The position numbers and the translations under genes were made by a program. A stretch of 64,000 nucleotides of DNA. It comes from Caenorhabditis remanei (Eukaryota > Nematoda > Chromadorea > Rhabditida > Rhabditidae). This document shows positions 21,162-32,104 of this stretch, one piece after another. How positions within the stretch are numbered: the first letter of the stretch is position 1; the number at the start of each line of letters is the position of its first letter. A model generated the notes under the pieces. It saw nothing but the letters and a program-made list of their open reading frames with translations. It did no database searches and was not told where the DNA came from. The stretch is from assembly GCF_010183535.1 (NCBI RefSeq), contig NC_071332.1, forward strand, positions 19,344,001 through 19,408,000, written 5' to 3'.

Positions 21162-21653
21162 TTAGCCGTGTTCCAATTTCCTGTATTCGAAGCACAAATG
21201 CAACTTTTTCTTTTTCTTTTTTCTTGGAACGAACGTTTTTTCGAGGGTGATTGGAGATAGATTAGCATGCTTATAGTTCTTAAACTCGATCCCCAGTGTG
21301 TCCAAAGTCACGATTTCACTACAAAAGATCATAACGAAGATTCGAAAAGCTATCCATGTTTGGCGTCGGATTTTCATCACCTTCTTCCTCTGATCTTTCC
21401 GGCGTTTCTTGAGTTTTTTCAGCTCCCGCTTTCTTTGAAGTATGTCGTAAGCCTGCTTTTCAGCCCATTCTTGCTTCTGTTCACTTACATTCTTTTTGAT
21501 TTGTTCTCTTTTCTTCGCTACTCTCCACCTTTCATGTCGCAGAACTTCCTTACGATACTCAGCGTTCTCCCGAAATTCCTTCTCCAACCCTTGCACAAAT
21601 TTATAGACAAAGTCGTTAATCAACGTGTCCCAACTCGCGTCATCAAATACCAT
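21162..21653 (-). CDS. Basic, helix-rich protein of 163 residues, possibly retroelement-derived
   Basis: One open frame from ATG at 21653. It opens MVFDDASWDTLINDFVYKF, continues as a long charged stretch rich in E, K, R and Q (about residues 25-90, likely coiled coil), and ends with a lysine run (RKKKKKKLHL). Downstream, after the stop, the strand reads gacgtaaa followed by taaataaataaa, a tail seen at 3' ends of some non-LTR retrotransposons. The sister at 11.7-13.0 kb has the same tail. It lies head-to-head with FTH copy 3, as the sister does with FTH copy 1, so the pair was duplicated together. The family is not recognised. It may be a host gene or the end of a mobile element frame. Confidence 0.45.
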   Translation of the reverse strand: MVFDDASWDTLINDFVYKFVQGLEKEFRENAEYRKEVLRHERWRVAKKREQIKKNVSEQKQEWAEKQAYDILQRKRELKKLKKRRKDQRKKVMKIRRQTWIAFRIFVMIFCSEIVTLDTLGIEFKNYKHANLSPITLEKTFVPRKKKKKKLHLCFEYRKLEHG

Positions 21654-22065
21654 GTCGATTGCCCGTTCGATTCCTTACGTCTTCCTCACAAATGTTCGTC
21701 CGACCTCCCATGAATGAAAAAAAACGGGGAATGTTACTATTTCTCGGGGTTGCTCATAAAGAAGTTTTTTTGAAGAAGGTCCAGAAACTTCCAATTCCAT
21801 TTTAAAAAATGGTCTGTAGACATAAACGCCATAAAACTCAAATATAAACATGTTCCCATTCTTATAACACGGAGAGCTTATTTTGATTAGTTTTTTGTAT
21901 GTGCTTTTTCTTCCAATTATCAATCATTTGTTTTTTTAATAGTAGGACAACCTGTCTCCTTTCTTGAAATTTCGTGACATCGAATTCCTTCTTAGATTTT
22001 GAAAAAATGATCTTTGTCCCGATGTTTCCTTTTTTTTAATTAAAAAAATGTTTCAGGAATTTCCG

Positions 22066-24446
22066 ATGCCTTTCGCCTACGATCAAACGAACATACATCC
22101 AATTGGATTACAATTTAGATTCAACGACCAAGTAGCTGAAGGTGTAATAGAAGATTGGCATTTTGAAACAAAATATCACTACAAACAAGTTAGAGGGCCT
22201 GCGGGAGTATCAAGTACTGCTGTTACAGTTCATTCCTCTGAAAATATAGTAGATGACTATTTCATATCGGTGGTTTGTGAAGATGTGGAAGCATTTGTGA
22301 TAAATCAACAAGAGAGATTGTCTGATTTCGATTTAACTTCTTTATTCACCTACGAAGATCAGAAAATGCTAGAAACAAACATCAACAGAATGTGTCGATG
22401 TTTAGAAAACTCATTGCAATCGAGAACAGAAAAGTTGAAAGTGGAACATATCACTCTGTCAGTTCTCGAAATCAATCAAGTTGTATCAGCAGTTAACCTA
22501 CTCGATCGTGATTGTCTAGGAATAGTTACTGTACACTTGCCGTTTGAAGATCAAGTATTCACAGCTGATGACTTCATACCTCTGATAGAAGGGCAGAGAC
22601 GGCAGAGGTTGGATCTGAGAATCCACTTATATGAATTCTCATCGCAAGAGCTGGAGGAAGTGAGAAAGGTAAGAATTTTCAATGTTTCTTTATCAGGAAA
22701 TCTTCAATTATATAAATGCGCTCTATAAATGCTGGAAAAATAGGAAAGAATCAAGAGACGCAAAGGAATTTGCGAGCCCCGGTCGGCTTTTTCACAAAAT
22801 TTTTCGAAATTTTCTGAGAACTTCATCAAAAATAGTCAAAAATCCTATGTACGCTTGAATTTTACCGATATGTAAAAGAATAGTCAAAAATCCGCCTTTT
22901 TGCAAAAAAAATCAGAAAATTTGTCAAAAAAATTCAAATTTTCAAATTTTTGTACTGTAACCCGAGCCGGCCCGATGCAAGTCTCAGACGATAGTCGTCG
23001 TCTCAAACCTGAATTTCCAGTTCTGAGTTGTCTAACTGTAATGAGGGCAGCTCCAAGAGAACTAAAATTCTCATTACCAAATGTTTCACTCTTTCAGATT
23101 TTTAACTGCACGTCCAAACAACTCTACTCTATTTGTATCAAATTTAAATACATGGATGAAAAGTGTTATGAGTTAATTGAAGAAGCAACATTTTGCATAG
23201 TTGAGCTCTATTACATGTTAAGCGAAATTTCGTTCACCGTAAAGGGAGCTCGTGAAGAAAAGGAAGAACTTATCATGGTAAGTAGGTGCCTGTTACTAGA
23301 CAAAACAATTTCAATATTTTTAAATTTTTACAGAAAAGGTATTCAGAGCTTAATCAATTAGACAACAAAATTCCTATAAATATCTTCGAGGTCACTTTAA
23401 TAATGAAGTCAATTGCATCACATTTAGGATGTCCTCAGATGTATGTGTACTTGAAAAACCTCTCAATCCAAAAATAACTGATTTCAGTCAATCACTTCGA
23501 AAGGTATCCAGAGGAATCCGTCAGTGTGTAGACGATATCAAACCAGATCCGCATATTCTTAGTTATTACATGGGTCTCAGGAATTTTCCACATGTTGCTA
23601 TTGACGGAATGATGGATGAAGGAATAGCGGTATCTTACAAGGGATCTCTGGAGCAAGATGCAGTTCAAGTTGTAAATGATTTCGATTTGAATACAAGACA
23701 TCAAAAAAGTTGCATGGATGAACTATATATTGAAATGTATAAAGAAATCTGGGAGTTATTAGAAGAAAACGATTGGGATCGGTCAATAATTTTCAAACTG
23801 CTCAGAGATGTCTTGATCTCCAGGGCATCCCCATTGAAGGCCAGAAAATTGACGTTTGTTTTTCACTGGCAATGTTTGATGATGGAGATACTACCGTTTT
23901 TCGACGCAGAATTTTTGAATTCTATTATCATACAGAGGATCCAAGGAATTGATAAAGAATATAGGATTGATCTAGATGAAATTTCAAAAACTGAGCAATG
24001 GATCAAGGCGAAGGAGTTGTGCATGAAAACTTTGACTGTTCGAACGTCAATTCAAGACATGAACATTTTGAATTTTGAGACGATTGATATCACTATGGAA
24101 ACAATGTCGCTGGAGGATATTACGTATTGCAGAAAGGTGTGTAGCCAATAATACCCGTATTCAATTTCACAAAGCGTCAATCACTTTAATTCTTTTATTT
24201 CAGAATCTAACTCAACCATCAGTCTTCATAATGTTCAAGATACAGATCAAAAACTGTTCAACTGCCGACTTTCTTGCATCATTGGGAGAACCTTATCATG
24301 TCGCCAACAACCTCAAGTATATATGGTTTTTCCGCATTGAAAATACCCTGTTCTATCTTCATGTAGTGCTCCAACAAATCCCTCAAACAACGGAAGGCCG
24401 TTTGAATCTTGCGAAAATCCATCAGGGTCAAACTCGATTTTTTTGA
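22066..24446 (+). CDS. FTH / F-box / FTH protein, copy 3
   Basis: Five exons: 22066-22668, 23098-23277, 23334-23440, 23488-24136 and 24204-24446, in phase, 593 residues. The first FTH-like domain spans about 1-261 (VDDYFISVVCEDVEAFVINQ, TEKLKVEHITLSVLEI). The F-box is split by a 47-bp intron (IFEVTLIMKSIASHLGCPQ, then SLRKVSRGIRQCVDDIKPD). The second FTH follows (LISRASPLKARKLTF, IDLDEISKTEQWIKAKEL). Exon 3 has a slightly longer start here because its acceptor lies upstream of that in the sisters (AAAAGGTATTCAGAG kept in frame). Exon 2 is more diverged than elsewhere (IFNCTSKQLYS in place of LLTYTSQLNS). The start is chosen at the conserved ATG just after the tttcag site. Likely an SCF adaptor; partner unknown. 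Confidence 0.75.
22776..22983 (+). repeat. Diverged GGCCCG-family MITE relic in intron 1 of FTH copy 3
   Basis: The core (gaacttcatcaaaaatagtc, gttgatatgtaaaa-type sequence, caaatttttgtactgtaac) follows the element at 5300-5636 almost base for base. The GC-rich ends are reduced to ccccggtcgg and gagccggcccgatgcaagt. The terminal repeat is eroded, so this is an older insertion. Confidence 0.65.
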
Positions 24447-25697
24447 ATTTCGTGGTAGTTTTTCAATGTTTGAATCTTTCTCCAATTCTCGGGCGATATG
24501 AGTTCTTATTAGTCATGAGACGGTTTGCAACTAGGCTATTTTGAAACTTTCATTTTTTTTCATTATCTATCTTTAATTTTATGGTCAACTCAAGGAGTAG
24601 CACTCCAATTTCCATATCAGTTATTAAATGTCAAAAAAAGTATTACTAATTATGATACATTGATTATATTAATGTGTCAGCATAAAGAATCAAAAATCAA
24701 GAAATAATATCACATATTTTGTATCGTCTTTCCTTCTCTGCTCCTCTTTTTTACAGCACATTCCAGAATGATAAGGTTCTAGGTAAACAATGAACCGACA
24801 ACACGTTTTTCTGCTTCTCTAGTCAGACGAATGACACTGTTACTATTTGAAATACTCCGAAGTTCGAGTGATAATCGATTTTTTCTAATTGTTATTTAAA
24901 AATTCCAGAAAAAAAAAACGTTTCCTTTTTCTCTTAGAGTTATTGAGTTTTTTGTTTCAAAATGTTGGAAAAAAACTTGAAAAACAAAAAACTATGTTGA
25001 ATCTTCTCAAACCTTTGTGCTAGAGCTCCAGTGGTCAAAAGTAATGTTCCCGGGAAACATTTAGCAGGTTTTGACTGCAGAAATGGACTTCTCGTGGTCG
25101 AAAATACCTATAACCAAATTTATAGGTCCTTTGAAAGTGGCGTCTCCAATTGCTTCCCTTGTAAGTGTTTTCCAACATTTTACAACAAAAAACTCGTAGA
25201 GTTTTTTTCCGGATTTTCAAATCACGATCATTCTTACTGTGACTCTTCCTATCAGTTTAATTTCCCTCTCCACAATAATTTTTTTTATTAGGAGGGAGAC
25301 AAACTATTCTTGTTTTCTTCTTCTCTAGTCAGAAGAATGACACTGTTACGATTTGAAACACGCCGTGCTTATAGTGTTGTGAGACTGAAACTGTATTTTT
25401 TGATGTTTTATGGATAGAAAAAACAATAATTTCACTTTATAAATATTTGCAACCCGGGAATACTTCCCCAGTTTTTTTTAAAATTATTTTAATGATTTAA
25501 TAAAAAATTCAAAATCTTTTGTTGTCCACTGTCTACAATCATAGAATCGATTGTCGACATAAACGTCATGTAACTCAAATAAGTTCCCATTCCTATAACA
25601 CTGAAAATCTTTTTTTTAAATCAATGAATTCTTTCCTAGTTTCTAGAATTTTTTTTCTGTGCCGATGGTTTTCCTTTATTTCTAAAATAATAAAAAA
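24447..25697. other. Spacer between FTH copies 3 and 4, with repeat halves
   Basis: At 25020-25190 lies half of a foldback (agagctccagtggtcaaaag to tccaattgcttcccttgtaa) whose full form is in the ShKT gene intron at 57.0-57.4 kb. At 25519-25610 is a degenerate piece of FTH exon 1 (readable as CRHKRHVTQIS). No intact gene. Confidence 0.5.
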
Positions 25698-25715
25698 ATG
25701 TTCCAGAAACTTCCA

Positions 25716-27917
25716 ATGCCTTTCGTCTACGATCTTATACACCCTTCATATAAACACCATGCAACTGAAATAAGTTTTAGTTTCAACCACCTAGAAGTTC
25801 AAGGTAGAATAATCCAACCCCTTGGTTGTACAAAATTTCACTACGAACATGTTGGACGGTCTGCAGGAGTATCTACTGCGGTCACGCTTTATCGCAGGGA
25901 ACATTTAGTAGATAATCTTTTTATATTAGTGGTTTGCGAAGATGTGGAAGCATTTATAAGACACCAGATGAATCAATTGTCACGTTTTTCATTAAATACT
26001 TTTGAAGTCGATCAGGAAATGTTAGAACCGATCATCTACGTCATGTGTCAATGTTTGGAGAACTCATTGCAATCGAGAACTGAAAAGTTGAAAGTGGAAC
26101 ATTTCGATCTGTCAGTTCTTGAAATAAATCAAGTTGTATCAGCAGTTAACCTACTTGACCGTGAGATTCTACGGATGGTTACTGTACACTTGCCGTTTGA
26201 AGATCAAGTATTCACAGCTGATGGCTTCATACCTCTAATAGAAGGGCAGGGACAGCAGAGGTTAAATTTGAGAATCCAGTTACATAAGTTCTCATTGAAA
26301 ATATCAGCGGAAGTGAGGAAGGTGAGTGTTTTCAATGTTTTACTACTATTAAGAAATCGTGGTTTTCCAAACTCTAATCTTGAATTTGGAACACAGCCAA
26401 GTACTTTTTTGCACAGTGCAGAGCTCTTGCGCGACGGAGCGCGTTTTCGCAATCTTACGCATCGCACTGCTGTGTGCGTTATTATTTACGCCCTGATGAA
26501 TGCTGCGTTTTTCGGAATGTTGGAAAAAACTTTAAAGCTAAAATGTGTTGAACTTTTTCTTTTCAAAACTCAAGCTCTCATCACTCAATTCTTCTCTCTT
26601 CCAGCTTCTTACCTTCACTTCCCAACTCATTTCTATCACTATCATCTGTAAAACTATTGATGAGAAATGCATTGAAACAACTCCTGAAGCAAAATATTTG
26701 TCAGATGGAAAGTTTGTGAAGTTTTCAATAGATCACGCTGAGGATCCAATTGAAGGAATGACTATGGTAAGTAGCTACGTGTTGTTAGAGAAAACAATTA
26801 TTTGATTCCAGCTAACCCTATCAGACAACAAATTCCATTTGAATATCTTCGAAATCCCTTCGATAATGAGGTCAATTGCACCGAATTTAGGATGTCGTCA
26901 AATGTATGTATACTAGAAAAGTCTTCGATGAACAACCAATTTTCAGCCAATCACTTCGAAAGGTGTCTAGACGTATCCGACATTGTGTTGACTATATCAA
27001 ACCAGATCCGCATATCATTAGTTGCTCCGTTTTTCTCGCGAATTATTTAAGAGTTGACTTTGAAGAAATGATGAATGAAAAAATTGTTGCACGCTACAAG
27101 GGATTTCTGGAACAGGAAGCAATTCGAGTTGTAAATGATTTTGATTTGAATACAAGACATCAAAAAAGTTGCATGGATCAACTATATATTGGAATGTATG
27201 AAGAAATCTGGTATTCAAAAAAAGAAGACTATCCAGAGTTGTCAAAGATTTTCAAAGGGATAAGAGATGTTTTGATCTCTAGGACATCCCCATTAAAAGT
27301 TAAACGTTTGACCTTGAGTACCCGCTGGCAATGTTTGATGATGAATGTTCTGCCGTTTCTTGACGGAGAATCTTTGAAATCTATTAGAATACAAAAGGCC
27401 TTCAAAAAAGATAAAGAATATAGGATTGATCTAGATGAAATTTCAAAAACTGAGCAATGGAGCAAAGCGAAGGAGTTGAATACAGATTTGACCGTTCGAA
27501 CGTCAATTCAAGACATGAATATTCTGATGTTTGAAAGGATATTTATTACGTTGGAAACAATGTCGCAGGAGGATATTACATATTGCAGAAAAGTGAGTTG
27601 TTTTGATTATAAATTGAATTTAGATCTTGTTGACCGAAATACCCAATATTTGATTTTACAAACCATCAAATTCTATTTTATAATTTCAGAACATCCCTCA
27701 ATCTCTAGTCTTCAAAAACTTCAGCCTACTCATCAAGAACTGTTCAGACTTTTTAACAGCACTAGGAGATCTTTATCGAATTGTCAACAATATTCAGTAT
27801 ATTTTTTGGTTCCGGATTGAGAATACCCCAGAATATCTTTATGTGAATTTCCGACAAACTCGCCCTCGTCGTTTGGTGTTTTCAAAAGTCCATCAGGACG
27901 ACTCTCCATTCTTTTGA
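25716..27917 (+). CDS. FTH / F-box / FTH protein, copy 4
   Basis: Five exons: 25716-26321, 26605-26766, 26812-26903, 26947-27592 and 27690-27917, all in phase, 577 residues. Exons 1-2 give an FTH-like domain (SRTEKLKVEHFDLSVLEINQ; IDHAEDPIEGM). Exons 3-4 give the F-box around residues 268-312 (NIFEIPSIMRSIAPNLGC, SLRKVSRRIRHCVDYIKPD) split by a 43-bp intron. The second FTH ends NTPEYLYVNFRQ...DDSPFF. The conserved initiator ATG follows a ttccag acceptor by seven bases. A polyadenylation-like aataaa lies at about 27948. No lesion is visible. Closest to copies 1 and 2 in exon 2 (LLTFTSQL). Confidence 0.75.
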
Positions 27918-28597
27918 ATTTCATAATTGTTTTTCAATGTTTGAAATAAAATAACTACATAATAATTCTAATTGCGGGAGAATACTTGTGCGTCTTATCA
28001 GTAATAGTTTTGTTTACAGTCCGTTGTCATTCTTCTTCCAAATAATAAAATACGTTGGCCAGGAGTCTACTAACATGCCAGAAGTTTTACCGTTCCAAAT
28101 ATTTGATCGTATCATTTTTCGGGCAAAATTAGTTCTTAGGGACGTTTTGCAACTAGGTTATTTCGAAACTTTCACTTTTTTGAGAAAACTGATTAAAGGA
28201 AGGTTTCCGTCTTCTGCATTTTGTTAGTTACATTTAAAAAAATGATACAGTCACGAAAAGTCGAAAAGTTTTGAGTTTGAAAGAAAAAGAAAGAAAAATT
28301 AAATAGTTTTTTAAATTTTTTTTGCTTATCATGATAACTCTGGCGAATGCTCAAACCACTCCAAAAACCTTATATTGGACCGATGAATTCTTCCAAACTC
28401 ATGACTTTACTCATGCAGCAAGCACGTCAAGTTGTTTTTTGAGTTTTCTGAAATGGGAGTGGTCTAGAGAGTTTCAGAAAGCGCACATCGTTCAGCGACT
28501 CTTTTTTTTCTCGAGTCTGCAAACATACGAGTTCCACCTTCTCAAGAGTTAGATGTGCAGGCTCTCTCCCTAACCATGTTTGTCTTCCCAGAGGGCA
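27918..28597. other. Boundary between the FTH cluster and the FBA_2 array
   Basis: AT-rich 3' flank of FTH copy 4, then from about 28420 the conserved 5' flank of the first plus-strand FBA_2 gene (gcgactcttttttttctcga, gagttagatgtgcaggctct). No further gene is supported. Confidence 0.4.
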
Positions 28598-28630
28598 CTT
28601 CACTCGCGTTGCGGTCGTGCGTTGCGGTCT
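28598..28630 (+). promoter_or_regulatory. Conserved CG-rich upstream element of F-box gene
   Basis: The block tcactcgcgttgcggtcgtg followed by cgttgcggtctc lies 63-95 bp before the start codon at 28693. It matches the other FBA_2 copies. Confidence 0.5.
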
Positions 28631-28692
28631 CGGCGAATCCACCCCAGACATTGATTTTTCATTCATTCATAACCACTCTCTCCCTTATTGAA

Positions 28693-29722
28693 ATGACGAC
28701 TCCGTTCCCTCTCTTACGCTTACCATGGCTAGCTCTGGTTCCTGTTTTTGAACAAATGGAGCAAATAGACGTGTAAGTTTTCCTATCTCTTTTTTGTTCT
28801 GTCCCTCATATTCAATAATTTCAGAATTGCATTCTCGCTTCTTTCCAAAAGGGCCAAAAATTTGTCAAAAACCCTTCGCAAAATATCTGCCGGTTCTATC
28901 AATATAACTGTTAGGAGTCATTATCCTCGTATCACAATTAATTTGAGAGATGATACATCAGTGGGGCTCAGCTTGTACACGGAGAAAGTTCCGAATGCCG
29001 CCAACCGATGTGGGGTTCTAAACAAAACAATGTCATGTGAAAAGGGGTCTATCACTGTCGCGAAATTGGTTGAGCGAATTGCTAGCGTTACTAGTTGCGA
29101 ATCGCTTGAATATGTGGTACTCAGGGGACCTCTACAACTAGAAGTGTGCGATACTCTCGCTTTGCTGACAAAACTCGGTCAATTAATCATCGTGCATGAC
29201 TGTTCCGATAGTTTTGCAAAGAAAGCTCTGAAAATCGTCTCGCCAGTTACCACGGAGATTACATTGTACCGAATTCCTTTCGAGACCAAATATGGGTTTC
29301 AGAATTTCTTGAAGAGCAATTTGAACTATTTGTATATTTACAATTGTTTCTCGAGGTTCACTCTTGACGACCTTCTAGTCACAAACGCACTCAAACTGAA
29401 ATTGATACAAGTCAAGTTGAAAGCCAGGGATATCAGTCAATTTCTTACAAAATGGTTTCACAGCAAACACAACTCTCGACTAGAACATCTGTCATTGTTT
29501 TTAGACGAAGTTGTCAATGAAATGTGCCTTCCGAGAGTACTGAAGGCTGTTCCATTTCCAAGAAACCGAGAGAGAACGTTCTTTTATTCAAAGCAACTAG
29601 ACACTTCATCAGAATCGTTTTGTGGAGGATATGATATCAAAAGAACAGATGGGAAGAAGGCCACAATTTTGTTTCTAGCCGGTCACGGACTGTCGTTTAT
29701 TGATTTTTACTTTTGGCGATGA
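28693..29722 (+). CDS. F-box protein with FBA_2 domain, intact
   Basis: Exons 28693-28772 and 28825-29722, 325 residues. F-box at 1-45 (MTTPFPLLRLPWLALVPVF, IAFSLLSKRAKNLSKTL). The middle reads KLVERIASVTSCESLEYV and the FBA_2 region NSRLEHL, GGYDIKRTDGKKATILF, ending SFIDFYFWR. The upstream frame happens to stay open, so a longer N-terminus is conceivable, but this is not conserved in the sisters, and the ATG used here is. An aataaa signal lies near 29808. The closest relative is the next gene at 30.2 kb, and the pair forms a distinct subgroup (SVTSCESLE where the others have DVTNCESL). Expected SCF adaptor. Confidence 0.85.
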
Positions 29723-30067
29723 TACGCTGTCCTTTCTTTGTTTAAAATGTAATGATTGATTCGAATCTTTTTTTTCTTGTGTCGTGCAATATTTTGTTGT
29801 TTTAATCAAATAAACTCATTTTTTTAATTTTTGCTAATCATGAAAACTCTGGCGATGGCTCAAACTCATGCAGCGAGCTCGTCAAATTCGTTTTTCAGTT
29901 TTCTGAAATGCGAGCGGTCTAGGTAGAGAGATTCAGAAAGCTGTCCCGCGCATCGTTCAGCGACTCCCCTTCTTCTCTAGTCTGCAAACATACAAATTTC
30001 CCCTTCTCACGACGAGAGTTAAAAGTGGAGGTGTTCTTCCTAAAGATGTGTGTCTTCCCAGAGGGCA

Positions 30068-30100
30068 ATTCACTTGCGTCGCGGTCGTGCGTTGCGGTCT
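30068..30100 (+). promoter_or_regulatory. Conserved CG-rich upstream element of F-box gene
   Basis: The block ttcacttgcgtcgcggtcgt followed by gcgttgcggtctcc lies 59-91 bp before the start codon at 30159. Confidence 0.5.
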
Positions 30101-30158
30101 CCCCCGACACCACCAGTCATTGATTTTTCATTCACTTCTACGGTCTCCCCCTACCAAA

Positions 30159-31184
30159 ATGACGACTCCGTTTCCTCTCTTACGCCTCCCTAGACTTGCA
30201 CTGATTCCTGTTCTTCAACAAATGGAGTCTATTGATCTGTAAGTTTTCATCTTCTTTTTTGTTCTGTCCCTCATATTCAATAATTTCAGAATTGCGTTCT
30301 CACTTCTCTCCAATAAAGCAAAGAACCTGGTGAAAATGTTATGCAAAATAACTGCCGGTTCTATCAGTATGGTTGTTAGGAGTCGTTATCCTCGTATCAC
30401 AATTAATTCAATAGATGACACACCAGTGGGGCTCAGTTTGTACACGGAGAGAGGGCCAGATGTGGGCAACAAGATGATTCAAAACAAAACGATTTCATGT
30501 GAAAAGGGGTCTCTCACTGTCGCGAAATTGGTTGAGCGAATTGCTAGCGTTACTAGTTGTGAATCGCTTGAATTTGTGGTTTTAAGAGGACCTCTACAAC
30601 TAGAAGTGTGCGATACGCTAGCTCAACTGACAAAACTTTGGAGATTGTACATCAGCGAGGACTGTTCGGATAGTTTTGCAAAGAAAGCTCTGGAAATCGT
30701 ATCAAAAGTGACCACGGAGATTTTGTTGGGCCGAATTCCATTTGAGAACAAAGAAGAGTTTCAGACATTTCTGAAGAGCAATTTGAACTATTTGTGTATT
30801 TACAGTTGTTTCTCGAGGTTCACTCTTGATGACCTTCTAGTCACAAACGCGTTCAAAGTGACATTGAGAGAAGTCAAGTTGAGTGTCACAGATATCAGTC
30901 AATTTCTTACAAATTGGTTTCACAGCAAATGCAATTCTCGACTAGAACATCTGTCATTGCTTGTAGACGAAGTTGTCAATGAAATGTGTCTTCCGAGAGT
31001 ACTGAACGCTGTTCCATTTCCAAGGAACCGAAAGAGAACGTTCTTTTATTTAAAACAGCTAGGCACTTTAGCAGAATCGTTTTCTGGAGGATATGATATC
31101 GTAAGAAAAGATGGGAAGAAAGCCACAATTCTATTTTTACCCTGTCACGGACTGACATCTATCAATTTTTACGTTTGGTCGTGA
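30159..31184 (+). CDS. F-box protein with FBA_2 domain, intact
   Basis: Exons 30159-30238 and 30290-31184, 324 residues. F-box MTTPFPLLRLPRLALIPVL then IAFSLLSNKAKNLVKML. FBA_2 part: FTLDDLLVTNAFKVTL, NSRLEHLSLLVDEVVNEM, GGYDIVRKDGKKATILF, ending INFYVWS. It is a tandem duplicate of the gene at 28.7 kb, including the 3' flank (gtgtcgtgcaatattttgtt and a following aataaa near 31279). No lesion seen. Confidence 0.85.
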
Positions 31185-31366
31185 TGATACTCTGTATTTC
31201 GCTTTGTAGAAAATGTAATGATTGATGCGAATCTTTATTTTTTTCTTGTGTCGTGCAATATTTTGTTGTTTTAATCAAATAAAGTCATTTTTTAAAATTT
31301 TTGCTAATCATGAAAACTCTGGCGATTGCTCAAACTCATGCAGCGATCACGTCAAGTTGTTTTTTG

Positions 31367-31969
31367 CATACTTGCAAAATTCCGGGCCGAGAAAGTGCCG
31401 GCCCGGCCCGGCCCGGTCGGCCCGGATTTGAATTTTTGAATTTTTTTCACTAGAATTTTTTTTTCAAAAATTTTCCAAATTTTTTCCCAAGTATATCTAA
31501 AAATGCGTTTAAATTGAGATATGAGACCCCAAAATTCCATAAATCGCTCACTTTTTCACTTTTCGTGCATTTTTTCAGTACATTTCAACAGAAATTCTCG
31601 TCATCTGTGCATGAAATGCATTCATAATTGTTCATGTTTCGAATATTTTATTGAAAATTTCTGAAAATATCGGTTTCTCGTGCACGACGAAGAGAGTTCC
31701 TATTAAAATGTTTTGAAAAATTGCATGACTAGCATCGATTTTTGCCATTTTGATGTCTCATAACTCGCTTGAAACGCATTTTCAGACATGAAATCAAAAT
31801 AAATTTATCCTTTTTCCGGCTTTCTGAATTGGTTCATGTCAAAAATCCTAAGTTTAGGAGTAGTTGTTTCGCCCTTTAGAATTTTTTTCCGAAAAAATCG
31901 GAAAAAATTCGAAAAAAAAATTTGAAATTTTTTAGTACTGAAAATCCGGCCCGGCCCGTTGCAACTCTG
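31367..31969. mobile_element. GGCCCG-type hAT-like element with 8-bp target duplication
   Basis: A 603-bp element starting CATACTTGCAAAATTCCGGG and ending cggcccgttgcaactctg, so the right terminal repeat is slightly diverged. The 8-bp repeat GTTTTTTG flanks it (31359-31366 and 31970-31977). The empty site is visible in the sister flank near 28434-28442 (agttgttttttgagttttct). It has inserted into the conserved upstream sequence of the broken F-box copy that follows. Core AT-rich, no frame. Confidence 0.8.
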
Positions 31970-32104
31970 GTTTTTTGAGTTTTCTGAAATGCGAGCGGTG
32001 TAGGTAGAAAGATTCAGAAAGCTGTCGCGCACATCGTTCAGCGACTCTTTTTTTTCTCGAGTGTGCAAACATACGGGATCTACCTTCTCGAGAGTTAGAT
32101 TAGT

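Noticed and set aside
21267..21713. 148-codon plus-strand frame
   Set aside because: Antisense to the basic ORF at 21162-21653, which has the duplicated counterpart; the plus frame is not kept in the 11.7-13.0 kb copy.
28555..28692. N-terminal extension of the F-box protein (MFVFPE-type reading)
   Set aside because: Open and in frame in two copies only; other copies are open in another frame or have stops, so the conservation is not at protein level.
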